A DNA stretch of 64,000 nucleotides from Rhynchonema sp. JSB1_4 (Eukaryota; Nematoda; Chromadorea; Monhysterida; Xyalidae), in contig JASAMV010004766.1 in the NCBI GenBank assembly GCA_030248065.1, positions 62,001-126,000 of the forward strand, in the 5' to 3' direction. The notes under the pieces were generated by a model. It saw only the letters and a program-made list of their open reading frames with translations, was not told where the DNA came from and searched no databases. Each line of letters starts with the position of its first letter. Positions within the stretch are counted from its first letter, which is position 1. Positions 33,634 to 46,464 of this stretch are shown piece by piece. Position numbers and translations under genes: made by a program.

Positions 33634-36094
33634 GGCGACTGCTGTTTACACACCAACACACAAACAAACGGCACTAAAACAAACAAAGCCCACGTAGGTT
33701 TTGTGGTCGACGCTGAAAATAGGTGAACTGTGACGTACACGAAGATTGAAGTCGCGACGCGATGTCTGTCGTGCTGCGTTTGAGGCGCTGATACTGTTGT
33801 AGGTCACCGGCGAAGTCACTCTCAAGGTCCACTCGACGGTCGCACAGAACAAACAAAGCACAAAATACGATCAAAAGCACTGATCTTGGCACAGATAATC
33901 TTTATTTCGCACGTGCCAAGCTTTATTCACACACAAATATCAATATTTTGGCGAATGAGACGCGTTGACCAATGCTCAGCACGGATGTCAAATTTTTGTG
34001 GATATCTCGGAAAAATCGGATTTTCGTCGAAATTGGTCCGAATCGCTCCAAGCTTTTTACAAGCGCACTCTGAATAATTAGAGACTGATGTTATCCAAGC
34101 GTCAAACAAAACACAATCACTTTTACTGGTCGTTTCCGCCGGAAAACTGAGATCAAAAGTTGACTTTTTTGTCGAATTTGCGAAGTGGTCGGAAATCGTC
34201 AATTTTGAAGTTGATGCGATGAGTCCGGTATCGGCTTATAGAGCGTCCTACGGCGGTTCTTTTGATATGTCGTTGCTGTCTCCAAGTCGTCACAACACAA
34301 CACAATCACCTTGACAAAGTTCGCAAAAATCCTTAACTATGGGGAATCCCCCAGACGAGATATATCAATTTTTATTATTTTTTCAAACTGCAGCAATTCG
34401 TACGAACATTATATTTTGTTTGTTGTACTAGTTGTAAGGTACGATGTCGAATCGGATTCCAGAACGTAGAAAGCAGAGAGAAGTAGAACTGCCCCTTCAA
34501 AGCTAAAAAAACTGGTCCAAAATCGTCAAAAAACAGTCTTTCAAACTTTCGGCTCAGCTGATCTTTCAAAATGCCGATTTCGTGTCGCCCCCACACTCTA
34601 CAAACGACCACTCCTTCGTCGCTTGTCGCGCTGCAAGTTGTCCAATCGTTGTCGAGGCTCACCACATGTGAACCAGCGGCTCGTACGCGGTTCCAAATCG
34701 GCCACTCACACACGAAATACCGAAGAAATGTAATATGTAATAACGATAATATCGAGAATACGACGCAGGGAGCTGTCGGACAAGCCGACAGCTGGATTTC
34801 GACAGCTGCGGAGGAACGAAATATTAGCACGAAAACACATGATACATAGGAAAAACGGTAGAAAATGGGGCTTTTACCAAATCGCAGGATCACACCACGT
34901 CGGTAGAAGAACGACAATATACAAAAGAAATAGTAACCAAAATAAATAACAAAAAACGGGGTTATACCACGAAGTAGAAAGAAAAATGAAAGAAAAAACC
35001 GATACGTGCATGAAACAATTCCTATTGTAACACAATGACAAAGGAGCGGAGGGAAATATAACGCGCGCACTGTTTCCAAATAAGAGCATGAATGAAAATG
35101 ACAAAATATTTCTTTGATGTTTTTCTGAGCTGTTTTTTTCTGCAAAGTTAAAAACACATTGCTGTTGAACAATTGAATCAGCGAAGCACAAGCCCAGCAA
35201 AATTGAGCAATTGGTTGCTGCCAGAATGATACCAGAATTAGCTAGGTAATTCGATGATGACAATGAAGTGTACGGTTTGAAATCCAAAGTATTTTCTGGC
35301 ACTACGCTCAACATTTCAAGAACAAGGTACTGATAATACATGGTAAAAAAGCAAGGAAAAAATAATATGCCAGGAAGAAACAAAACAAGACTTGTCTTGG
35401 GGCTAATTAAAAAACATCACACAGAAGCATAATTCACACAGAAATTTTTCACTTCGTTCTCTGGCCAGCCACATAGCGCTAACACTCAAGAACGTGGCAT
35501 TTATTTTCTACTGTGGTGGAACAGGCAGCAATAAAAATGCAAAAGGAACAGAAAATAGCATTTGGATGGATTTGATTGTTTGGATTTTGGATTTTTTAGA
35601 CTTTAGCTCATCTGTTGGCCATACAAGATGAGAAAAAATAAATGAATAAATCGGGGTTCAATTGATAAAATCTATTGTGACTGAATTTCAAAAGAGAAAG
35701 TTTTTCTTGCATAAAGTGTAGAATCCCAATCGCATTTTGTGCCTCACAGGTGAGTCCCAACGATAAACGAAAATTTGCACATATGTAATCTATTATTAGA
35801 TTTACAATCTATTATCACATTTATAATTATCACTCCACACACGCGGTGGTCACACAGAACAACCTCAAATAAAACATTCAGTCCGTTTGAAAAAAATGAA
35901 GAAGTATAAAAGAAGAAGCTTGCAAGAGCGGATAAATAAATTATGGACAAAAATACGAGAAAATTTAGTGTGGTCAAGACGAAACCTGGTATAGAGGTGC
36001 GAAAAGTTATAAAAAATATGGGAACCTAGATCTCAAGGTTAACCCTGAAACCTTTTGGGTTTCATCTAAGCAGCGCTGCCTCAGAGGCGCTCTG
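33634..36094. other. Right-arm counterpart of 27641-29960
   Basis: Reverse-complement copy, including the 265-codon (34375-35172) and 169-codon (34874-35383) minus-strand frames and the 92-codon plus-strand frame at 34571-34849. No family recognised. Confidence 0.45.
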
Positions 36095-36610
36095 AAGTTC
36101 TTAGGGGCGATTGGCTCTTACAATGCGGCCCGCAAATGAAAAGAACAGGGAGAGCCAATGTTAAAAGTTAGTTAGATTGATTAGGCTAGGCCAGCGGGTG
36201 GTCAGCTAATTACTGTAGAAACGGGGTAAGCCCTCTGACATCCGACAGATACTTGCAGGACACCGAAACCTAAAACCCACCAGCATGCAATTTGGTGATG
36301 CCAGACAATTTTAGTGCGCTCGTCTGAAGATAGTCCTGGTTAAGGTACATAAAGTGTCTACAGTGGCTTTGGGTTTTGTGGACTCCAATTGTGCAGAAAA
36401 TGTCTTGAAATGAATTTGTAAAGAACTTAAACTAAGAGCGAAAGAAATAAAGTTAGCTGAACAAATTAATGTTGGTCGAAAAAAATGGTGGAAACGGGTT
36501 GTAAAAAAGGAAAAAAACGGAACTGATAAGAAATAGAAGCGTCACACAGACCACAAGAAAAAACTCCAGGCTCAGTGAAAATATGTCACACAGACGTCGA
36601 TACAATCGAA
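36095..36610. repeat. Dispersed repeat R1, copy 3
   Basis: Reverse-complement counterpart of 27105-27640, beginning at AAGTTCTTAGGGGCGATTGG. The 36611-37131 segment beyond it mirrors the gene-free 26579-27104. Confidence 0.8.
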
Positions 36611-37131
36611 ATGAGCCCTTCGTTTCGTTTCGTTTTACTTTTCTTGGTTATAACCACAAGGCATGTGCGCAACATCAATATAATCATTGATAAAATAGAT
36701 CGCATAACCTTATACTAGCAATAAAACGTTTGAGATTATCGCAGTTCAGTCTCACAGTTTGCGATTTGAATGGTCAGGTGTCCAGAAACGGATTGTCATA
36801 CGAAACGTATGTACAAAAAGACACAGCAAAATGTCCAGTAATGCTGACAACAGTGTCCAGTAAAAGAAAGAGTAATAATAACATTGTTATTTAGCTAGCA
36901 GTTATTCAACACAAAGCAGGTTGTTTGATGGGCAAAGGGCGTAGCTAGCCTGGAACTGAGAAAATGAAAGCACTTGTTTTGTCAATGAAACATCGTGAAT
37001 TATACATACCTGATCCGATGGGACATGGGATATGGGCCTGAACGTGTGCATGTCACGGTAAAACAAACCGATCATGTCCTGAAAAGGGAATGGTGTTATG
37101 ACAAGAAAGACACACGTTACAGTTCATCGGA

Positions 37132-38019
37132 TCACACGTCGATTGATGGAATCATTGGAACTTTAAAAATTCCTACTTTATCGGTTACAAAGTTTTGATT
37201 CAATTCACGATCTGGTGTTGGCACTTGTATATCAGTTTTGTTCCACACGCTGCTAAAATGCTCTGCAAATTGCTCAGCTTTTTCCATTTCGTCAGATATC
37301 AGTTTCCCAGTTGAGTTGCACAATGGAGGCATGTCAGTTTTAACTTTACCTCTTAGTATTCTCTCGTGTTCCCAGAACGCACGTTCTTGAGGCCTATATT
37401 CAAACTTTCTTGCATAGAAAGCTTTTTTGCACTGCGTCTCCAACTTATTGTACTGTTTTTTTTTCAATTTCTTGTACGTGTGAAGTTTTGGAGATTGCTT
37501 GTCCCTGTTTGTAGTGGTAAGCCAGTTGCGATAGACGTTATCCATCTTCGTTTTTAGTCGTATCAGCTCTTTCGAGCACCACCCTGCCTTTTTCGGCTTG
37601 TTCGACACGCGAAACGTTTTGTATTTCCCATAGGTGTTTAAAACGTGGTGCAAAGTAGCATTGACATACTCCAGCGCAGCATCAACAGATGGTGCCTCAG
37701 TGACTATTTGTGCCAAGTTCTAAGAAGACAGTTCGTCGTTTATGTGTGGCCAATTGGCATCTTGGTATTACGGCACACGAACAATTTTTGTAAATTGCAA
37801 CAATTCATCCGGGATTGTAATTTTCCCTGACACGGTAGCATGACATTTCTCTATAGGTGCCTTCAGGATTACCGTAGTTGGTAGTTGTTCTGACACAAAA
37901 AGGACATCAATCAGTCGTTTATCATGAGTCAGTTGGTCAATCCTTTGCTCCAGTCCATATTCAATCATATATATATATATCATACTATCCATATACCAAT
38001 GGGTAGTTGGTGAACCCAA
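37132..38019 (-). pseudogene. LINE fragment: endonuclease end and linker (right-arm copy)
   Basis: Cleaner version of 25700-26578. Codons 37716 to 37132 are continuous (194 residues), with the linker motifs KKAGWCSKELIRLKTKMDNV and EQFAEHFSSVWN. A second frame (38019-37768) carries the endonuclease end. It stops just before the RT domain, so the LINE is truncated at its 3' side, as in the left arm. Confidence 0.65.
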
Positions 38020-38499
38020 TCTGTGCGTACATTGTGGATATGGGAGTTGAGACAGTGCCTATCACCCCACTATGTAGGTATGGCACGTGTCGACGCAGGT
38101 ATACGTGCAGGCAGGCAGGAAAAACACTGCACAGCACAAAACAAAGCAAGCAAGGCAAGACCAAGAGTGTAAAGTAAAATATCCCTCTCGCACCACACTG
38201 TTCACAGTTGTGCTCGGTTCTCTTGTTGATCACTGTGTTGTTCGGTACCGGAATCAGTGACTGTTGGTTGACACAGATGGTGCTCGCCAATCAGCGTCGA
38301 AAGTCGAAATTGAATTTTTGAGATTTTGACGCGTTGATTGAATGAATTTTGGTGACGATTTGTGAAAAGAACAAGCAGAATTTCAGCTTCAGATTGATGT
38401 AACTTCAATCAAACAATGCGAAATATTGATCAACGTACAGGTCGGAACAAGTGGACGCATTTCTGAGCAGCAGAGAGGTGAAAAATTCACAGCAGAGCA

Positions 38500-39785
38500 G
38501 AGAGAGCCCTTAATCGGAATGAGCCACGAAAGTACACAAGAGTCCTTTAAATACTCAAGATCTGAACTTTAAGTGAGATAAACAACAATCTCAAAAAAGC
38601 ATCACAATTAAAAGGTCAGAGGTGGAGGATCAAAACAGAGGTGGAGGATCAAATCAGAATAAACAAGTTAGACAATCACCCGAGTTGCAAGTACAGATTG
38701 CTGTATTCGGTGGATTCGAATTTACATCTAATGCAAGCGCAGAATTTCTGGAATGTGCCGAATTTTTCGCGAAGGGCCATGATTTTTGGCGCAAAATCCA
38801 AAAGTTTCAATGACAAAAATTCACAGTAATAGAATAAACCAGATAATAATACCCATGCGAAACAATATAAAAGAAAGTGTAACCGACCTTAGTTGCTGTC
38901 GTTCGATGCGACCATGTCAGCGCGAGCGGGTTTGCGTGTTGCTGGGCTGGTCGATCGCACCGAATCGACAGTGTGATCTCTTTATTATGTCTAATGTTTT
39001 CTTCTGAAAGCTTCGTTTATCTAGCACAAAGGACAAAGTTTCCCCAAATTTCTACGTGTCACTTTTATTCTCAATTTACTTTCGAAAGTTTGTCAAAGCG
39101 CCAAAATCTGACTGAATCACCAAATGAGAAATGGTTCAAATTAAAGTCAAGACAATTATAAATCGAGTCAAGCCCCAAATCGAAATGAGCCCTTAATCGG
39201 ATTGAGCCACGAAAGTACAAAAGACTCCTTTAAATACCAAGATCTGAACTTTAAGTGAGATAAACAACTATCTCAAAATCGCATCACAATTAAAAGGTCA
39301 GAGGTGGAGGATCAAAACAGCTTTAAGGTCGGAAACTTTAAAAGTTGGGTACTACTACTTTTTCAATATCACATTAGCCCAAAAATTGATGAGAGTTGTT
39401 TACAGTCATGGCAGCTCACGCGGAGCCCACGCCCTGTCACTCAAACGCCTTGTGCATGACGTCTTTGCGTTCGCTGCCTCTCGCGGATCCCACGCCTTGT
39501 CACTCAAGCGCCGTTCGGGGCAAACGCACACTTTGATGGGACCGGTGAACAGGTGCCATAGGGACCGTATCATAGGACCAGGCGAACAACCAGATGAAGG
39601 GGACTGTCTCATCTGTGATAGTAATCATGTTCCAAAACTTGTGCTGTTCGTCACTGTGTGCATCTGTATATCATCCGAAATGATGCATGCAACATTCATC
39701 TCGAATGACCCACTCATTTCTCTGCTGCTGGAACAACAAATCCTGTGTGTCGGGCTATGGGAATTAAAACACAAATTATTGCGGG
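38500..39785. repeat. Right-arm copies of the 1.1 kb LTR-like repeat (copy 2 and fragment)
   Basis: Mirror of 23990-25220. Includes the truncated plus-strand version of the 168-codon ORF (39386-39790, whose C-terminus is replaced at the gag junction). Confidence 0.7.
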
Positions 39786-40618
39786 GTTGATAATTTTGGG
39801 ACCGGTACTGTGTGTTTGTTCCGGGTGCCTAATGTGATGACACCACATTTCCTGCCTCTTTGCACTCCCTAGCAAAATGGTCTGGTCTTTGGCAACGTCT
39901 GCATAATTCGTATCTATCCAGGGAAAATGAGCGATTGGTACCAGATGTTTTTTTCCTTCATGCCCAAAATTTGTACCAAATTCTTCAGAGTGCGTTCAAT
40001 ATTCATAAGTCGGTCCTCTTTATCCTTTTCCTTAGTTTCGGAAGGCCCCATCAAATAATTCACTGAGGCGTTAGTGTTGCTCCAAATTTTACCCAAAATA
40101 AGTTGGCTTTCTGTTAGTCTGGCTTAATCTAATGCTGCCTCAAAACTGATTGGGTTTTGGACAGAAACGTGGAACGAAATGTCGTTTCGGAGTTTATTCA
40201 AAAAGTTTGACAAAAGCAAATCTTTTATAATACCTGGGGAAGACGAAGGGTAGGCCGCTTTAACTAGACGTTGCAGTTCATTCGCAAAGGATTCGACAGT
40301 TTCATCCGGCCGTTGCCGTCTATTCTCCAAAATAATTTGTTTACTGCGATGGCTATATGGGTCCCTTGGTTTTTTTGGAAAATCTCAATCAACTCCGTAA
40401 AGGTTCTCCTCTCGTCATAGGGGATTTTCATACACAACCAATGCCTGATCCCGTAGGTAGCTTGGAAAGGTTTTTAATTTTTTGGCATCATCGTGCTCCT
40501 GTGCGGCACTAATGACTTGATAAAGACTAAAGAAAGAATCGAAATCTTCGTCGGTAGATCCTCTGAACACTGGTAACTCCATCACTGTATTGAATGGGCT
40601 CGCTACTTTGTCTGCCAT
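39786..40618 (-). pseudogene. Ty3/gypsy-like gag with frameshifts (right-arm copy)
   Basis: Mirror of 23115-23960 with the same breaks: frames 40618-40415, 40330-40124 and 40096-39914. The shared breaks mean the gag decayed before the arms were duplicated (or the arms are one sequence read twice). Confidence 0.75.
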
Positions 40619-40636
40619 TGAATTATTTATTGTATT

Positions 40637-40801
40637 TTAATCAGTTTGATTTTCCAAAATCTGTTTATGATTTTGAGCGTGTTGAACAATGTGTTTCCTT
40701 AATTCGCGTACAATGTATCTAAAGTGCCTTTCTGTTACCGTTCCCGAAAGGGCTAAGTCGCTAATATCGTCTTCAATAGGTAATGGACCTTTCGTTGTCA
40801 T
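40637..40801 (-). CDS. Very small retroelement ORF (54 aa, right-arm copy)
   Basis: Mirror of 22932-23096, frame intact (starts MTTKGPLPIEDDISDLAL). Confidence 0.4.
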   Translation of the reverse strand: MTTKGPLPIEDDISDLALSGTVTERHFRYIVRELRKHIVQHAQNHKQILENQTD

Positions 40802-40818
40802 GAATTTTTAAACTCGAA

Positions 40819-41115
40819 TTATACACTTGCATGTGAAACATTATCTGTGTTTGTATTTTGTGAGTTTGCGTGTATTGTTACTTGTAGCATTTGATCTGGT
40901 TTCTCATTAATTTTATCACTTATCTCATCCATGAACCATTTCATTTCGCCCAATCTAAATGTCATGTCTCCTAAAGCTATGCTCATTCCATTGAATAAAC
41001 AAGTTAGACAATCACCCGAGTTGCAAGTACAAATTGCTGTATTCGGCGGATTCGAATTTACATCTAATGCAGGCGCAGAATTTCTAGAATGTGCCGAGTT
41101 TTCGCGAAGGGCCAT
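40819..41115 (-). CDS. Small retroelement ORF (98 aa, right-arm copy)
   Basis: Mirror of 22618-22914, frame intact, beginning MALRENSAHSRNSAPALD. Flanked on its upstream side by the right-arm copy of the 1.1 kb repeat (about 40990-42090). Confidence 0.45.
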   Translation of the reverse strand: MALRENSAHSRNSAPALDVNSNPPNTAICTCNSGDCLTCLFNGMSIALGDMTFRLGEMKWFMDEISDKINEKPDQMLQVTIHANSQNTNTDNVSHASV

Positions 41116-41725
41116 GATTTTTGGCGCAAAATCCAAAAGTTTCAATGACAAAAATTCACAGTAATAGAATAAACCAGATAATAATACCCATGCGAAACAA
41201 TATAAAAGAAAGTGTAACCGACCTCAGTTGCTGTCGTTCGATGCGACCATGTCAGCGCGAGCGGGTTTGCGTGTTGCTGGGCTGGTCGATCGCACCGAAT
41301 CGACCGTGTGATCTCTTTATTATGTCTAATGTTTTCTTCTGAAAGCTTCGTTTATCTAGCACAAAGGACAAAGTTTCCCCAAATTTCTACGTGTCACTTT
41401 TATTCTCAATTTAGTTCCGAAAGTTTGTCAAAGCGCCAAAATCTGACTGAATCACCAAATGAGAAATGGTTCAAATTAAAGTCAAGACAATTATAAATCG
41501 AGTCAAGCCCCAAATCGAAATGAGCCCTTAATCGGAATGAGCCACGAAAGTACAAAAGAATCCTTTAAATACTCAAGATCTGAACTTTAAGTGAGATAAA
41601 CAACAATCTCAAAATAGCATCACAATTAAAAGGTCAGAGGTGGAGGATCAAAACAGCTTTAAGGTCGGAAACTTTAAAAGTTGGGTACTACTACTTTTTC
41701 AATATCACATTAGCCCAAAAATTGC

Positions 41726-42232
41726 ATGAGAGTTGTTTACAGTCATGGCAGCTCACGCGGAGCCCACGCCCTGTCACTCAAACGCCTTGTGCATGACGTC
41801 TTTGCGTTCGCTGCCTCTCGCGGATCCCACGCCTTGTCACTCAAGCGCCGTTCGGGGCAAACGCACACTTTGATGGGACCGGTGAACAGGTGCCATAGGG
41901 ACCGTATCATAGGACCAGGCGAACAACCAGATGAAGGGGACTGTCTCATGTGTGATAGTAATCATGTTCCAAAACTTGTGCTGTTCGTCACTGTGTGCAT
42001 CTGTATATCATCCGAAATGATGCATGCAACATTCATCTCGAATGACCCACTCATTTCCCTGCTGCTGGAACAACAAATCCTGCTGGACATTGCTGCATGT
42101 CATCATCGCAGGTTCCTCATGGATCAATGGTATCGCGAACACGTGCGCCCCTCTTATGGTGATCATTCTCTGGAATTCTTTAGTCATTTAATGTTTGACC
42201 GTGATTCTGGTGACTATGATTTTGACTATTAA
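41726..42232 (+). CDS. Unrecognised 168-codon ORF (right-arm copy)
   Basis: Same length and sequence pattern as 21497-22003: N-terminal SLKR-repeat pair, hydrophobic middle, acidic YDFDY end. The stop is followed within a few bases by repeat block B, exactly as the last Polinton gene is at 4929. No family recognised. Confidence 0.45.
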   Translation: MRVVYSHGSSRGAHALSLKRLVHDVFAFAASRGSHALSLKRRSGQTHTLMGPVNRCHRDRIIGPGEQPDEGDCLMCDSNHVPKLVLFVTVCICISSEMMHATFISNDPLISLLLEQQILLDIAACHHRRFLMDQWYREHVRPSYGDHSLEFFSHLMFDRDSGDYDFDY

Positions 42233-42235
42233 TTC

Positions 42236-42675
42236 ATTGTGTGAATGAAATTTTCTCCAACCGTTACAGCGCCCAGGGTTCTAGTATATCGCCTCAAAAA
42301 ACCCGCGGGTTGGGGAACTGCCCCAAGACGGGTCTCCACACAATATGCATTAATCACACATGTATGTACATGGCATGTGCCAGCGTCAGCTAACGCACTT
42401 CCTTGTTGACAAACATTCATGGGTACCGGACATAATACATACACACTTATCAATTGGGTACCAGGCGGTACCACGGTGACTGTACATTATATTGCATTGT
42501 GTTGGTACCGTAGGTATATTGGGTAGCACGTATTTTGGGTACCGTATATATTGTGTACCGTAGGTACATTGGGTACCGCGTATGTTGGGTACCATAGGTA
42601 TTTTGGATACCGAAGCGTGATTGTAACATCAGCGTGCCGGAGTAAAATAATCTATGTGCCACCACGGAATTCCTT
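42236..42675. repeat. Repeat block B with GGTACC minisatellite (right arm)
   Basis: Same orientation as 4936-5416. Five to six imperfect units of about 18 bp with GGGTACCGTAGGTATATT-like sequence lie at 42505-42610. It ends GGAGTAAAATAATCTATGTG. Confidence 0.85.
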
Positions 42676-43209
42676 AATCATTGGTTACCCAGTACAATTT
42701 GGTGAAACATCAACAGGTCTAACATGAAACATTTTGGAAAACATCAGCCACATACATACATACATATACATACATATACACATTCGCACAGCACCTTTTT
42801 GCATGCATGTGGTTAAAGTCAACCCTTCGTGAGACCGTGGAATGGTTATTCCATAAACTTTGAGCTGATGTGATTTCATTGACTAACAAATGATACGTCA
42901 TCTAGTAGTGACCAAGCAGCGCTGCGTTGATTAGCTGATATCGATCTGAGCCCATATTGCGCGTGTAGACCTTTATCGGGGTCGAATCATGCTGGACATC
43001 TTGTTGCATTAGAGCCATTCTGATACATACATATACATATTCGCACAACACCTTTTTGCATGCATGTGTCTAAAGTGAACCTTCGTGGTCGTGAAATGGC
43101 TTTGGAGCGGACTACAACTGATTTGATTATGCTAATGCTATACGTTAATGGCTGTGCACGAAATTGCTACTTCCATGAGTAAGGAAATAAACTTGTCACC
43201 CAAACCTCA
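42676..43209. repeat. Right-arm copy of the ~250 bp tandem units
   Basis: Mirror of 20516-21060. The first unit (42790-43000) is more diverged than elsewhere in the arms, with different text around TTATTCCATAAACTTTGAGC. Confidence 0.7.
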
Positions 43210-43560
43210 TGGGCACGATACAGCACTAGTGCACCTAAATTCTCATGTCCACACAGCGGGACGCCTAATTGGACCTAAATTATGTGCACGCGTGCCCGGG
43301 ATGCCTAAATGCACCTAAATTCTGAGTGAGCGCGGCCGGGGCGCCTAAATGCACCTAAATTTTGAGTGAGGGCCTAAATGCACCTAAATTTTAAGAGAGC
43401 AAGCAGGGACGCCTAAATGCGCCTAAATTTTTTGCGTGCGTTTTGGATTTAGGTGCGTTTAGGTGCATTTAGGTGCGTTTAGGTGCATTTAAGCGGTTAT
43501 ATGCTTATACATAGGCCTAAACGGACCTAAACGCACCTAAATATTGCATTTTTTGCTGTG
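43210..43560. repeat. TTTAGGTGCR minisatellite (right arm)
   Basis: Mirror of 20173-20515. Units of 10-12 bp in both orientations with a switch near 43440-43500. Confidence 0.85.
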
Positions 43561-44235
43561 TAAGTTCTTAGGGGCGATTGGCTCTAACCATGCGGCCCGC
43601 AAAGGAAAAGAACAGGAAGAGACAATGTTAAAAGTTAGTTAGATTGATTAGGCTAGGCCAGCGGGTGGTCAGCTAATTACTGTAGAAACGGGGTAAGCCC
43701 TCTGACATCCAACAGATACTTGCAGGACACCGAAACCTAAAACCCACCAGCATGCAATTTAGTGATGCCAGACAATTTTAGTGCGCTCGTCTGAAGATAG
43801 TCCTGGTTAAGGTACATGAAATGTCTACAGTGGCTTTGGGTTTTGTGGGCGCAGAAAATGTCTGGAAATGAATTTGTAAAGAACTTAAACTAAGAGCGAA
43901 AGAAATAAAGTTAGCTGAACAAATTAAAGTTGGTCGAAAAAATGGTGGAAACGGGTTGTAAAAAAGGAAAAAAAAACGGAACTGATAAGAAATAGAAGCG
44001 TCACACAGACCACAAGAAAAAACTCCAGGCTCAGTGAAAATATGTCACACAGACGTCGATACAATCGCAAAGCAAACACTCTCCAGGAAAAATCAATGTC
44101 GGAAAAAAATCTATACACGGTTAAGTATATGCTCAGAGACATCCAAAAAAACAGAAGTTGAAAGCCGAAAAACTACTGAAAAGGGAAAACAGGTTTTTTA
44201 ATTAATTTTCTGTTGATGCCTGGCACATTTTAGCT
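43561..44235. repeat. Dispersed repeat R1, copy 4
   Basis: Mirror of 19506-20172; starts at TAAGTTCTTAGGGGCGATTG. Confidence 0.8.
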
Positions 44236-44995
44236 TCATGGCCTATCTCGCGACACAAATAACAACGGCGATTTGTTGTGCTTCTGGCAAAAAATTGATC
44301 TGACGTAGTCGATCTTTGTTGGGGGTAAATGCTCTTTAAGCTCTCGTAATTGTTCCTTTAGTTGATTAATTTCAACCATCAAAGGCTGATTAAAACAATC
44401 TTGTTGTCTGATAGTGTGGTCATGATGTGTGCCATTGGCATTGTGAGCCTCTGATGGTTCAATGTGAGGGCATTCTTTCCAAAAATGTGTCGGGCTATGG
44501 CAATTAAAACACAAATTATTGCGGGGTTGATAATTTTGGGACCTGTACTGTGTGTTTGTTCGGGGTGCCTAATGTGATGACACCACATTTCCTGCCTCTG
44601 GGCACTCCCTAGCAAAATGGTCCGGTCTTTGACAACGTCTGCATAATTCGTAATTATCCAGGGAAAATGAGCGATTGGTACCAGATGTTTTTTTCCTTCA
44701 TGCCCAAAATTTGTACCTAATTCTTCAGAGTGCGTTCAATATTCATAAGTCGGTCCTCTTTATCCTTTTCCTTAGTTTCGGAAGGCCCCATCAAATAATT
44801 CACTGAGGCGTTAGTGTTGCTCCAAATTTTACCCAAAATAAGTTGGCTTTCTGTTAGTCTGGCTAAATCTAATGCTGCCTCAAAACTGATTGGGTTTTGG
44901 ACAGAATCGTGGAACGAAATGTCGTTTCGGAGTTTATTCAAAAAGTTTGACAAAAGCAAATCTTTTATAATACCTGTGCAAGACGAAGGGTCCTT
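44236..44995 (-). pseudogene. Ty3/gypsy-like gag fragment (right arm)
   Basis: Mirror of 18746-19505, with the same two knuckles, the same stop and the same satellite junction. Confidence 0.75.
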
Positions 44996-46464
44996 TATTA
45001 TGCCCAGCGTTGACCAGGTGTGGCGCGCACCCTGATAATTCAGGTTCATTCAGACAAACAAACAACACTTTCTTGCATGCACACGGATGGTATGCGCTTT
45101 TGTGGGTGTGACTTGGCTTGCTACTGTCGCTGGTGAGAATGAATGGTCGATCGGCTTAATCTTCAACTTGATTGACTGATTGAGGCATGAGAATACTCGC
45201 AGCAACAACAAAATTAATCTGGTCGCTAGTCTCAGCCAGGGTGTGACTTGGCTTGCTACTGTCGCTGGGGTAAATGAATGGTCGATCGGCTTATCTGGCG
45301 TGCACCCTGATAATTCAGGTTCATTCAGACAAACAGACAAACAACACTTTCTTGCATGCACACGGATGGTATGCGCTTTTGTGGGTGTGACTTGGCTTGC
45401 TACTGTCGCTGGTGAGAATTAATGGTCGATCGGCTTAATCTTTAACTTGATTGACTGATTGAGGCATGAGAACACTCGCAGCAGCAACAAAATTAATCTG
45501 GTCACTAGTCTCAGCCAGGGTGTGACTTGGCTTGCTACTGTCGCTGGGGTAAATGAATGGTCGATCGGCTTATCCGGCGTGCACCCTGATAATTCAGGTT
45601 CATTCAGACAAACAGACAAACAACACTGTGCCTAAACGCACCTAGATTATGCATTTTTTCCTGTGTGGTCGATCGGCTTAATCTTTCACTTGATTAATTG
45701 ATTGAGGCACGAGAACAAGCGGAACAACAACAAAATTAAGCTGGTCACAAGACTAAGCCAGGTTCCTTTATTATGCCCAGCGTTGACCAGGTCTGGCGCG
45801 CCCCCTGATAATTCAGGTTCATTCGGACAAACAAACAACACTTTCTTGCACGCACACGGATGGTATGCACTTTTGTGGGTATGACTTCGCTTGCTACTGT
45901 CGCGCTGTGGATGAATGGTCGATCGGCTTAACACTTAACTTGATTGACTGAATGAGGCATGAGAACACTCGCAGCAACAACAAAATTAATCTGATCACTA
46001 GTCTAACCCAGGGTGTGACTTGGCTTGCTACTGTCGCCGGTGTGAATGAATGGTCGATCGGCTTATCTGGCGTGCACCCTGATAATTCAGGTTCATTCAG
46101 ACAAACAAACTACACTTTCTTGCATGCACACGGATGGTATGCACTTTTGTGGGTGTGACTTGGATTGCTACTGTCGCTGGTGTGAATGAATGGTCGATCG
46201 GCTTAATCTTTCACTTGATTAATTGATTGAGGCACGAGAACAAGCGGAACAACAACAAAAGTAAGCTGGTCACAAGCCTAAGCCAGGTTCCTTTATTATG
46301 CCCAGCGTTGACCAGGTCTGGCGCGCACCCTGATAATTCAGGTTCATTCGGGCAAACAAACAACACTTTCTTGCATGCATACGGATGGTATGCACTTTTG
46401 TGGGTATGACTTCGCTTGCTACTGTCGCGCTGTGAATGAATGGTCGATCGGCTTAGTGTCAACA
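44996..46464. repeat. ~245 bp satellite array (right arm)
   Basis: Mirror of 17457-18745 as far as about 46285. The array then continues cleanly to 46464, where on the left the LINE is attached instead. This marks the LINE insertion or junction point within a GGCTTAGGCTTGTGACC sequence. Confidence 0.93.

Larger units (their letters stand above)
33406..46285. repeat. Right arm of giant inverted repeat
   Basis: Reverse-complement partner of about 17457-30320. In general the right arm is cleaner: the zinc-knuckle ORF and the LINE linker are continuous here but broken on the left. Local differences include the 42790-43000 unit and several substitutions in satellite copies. Confidence 0.93.
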
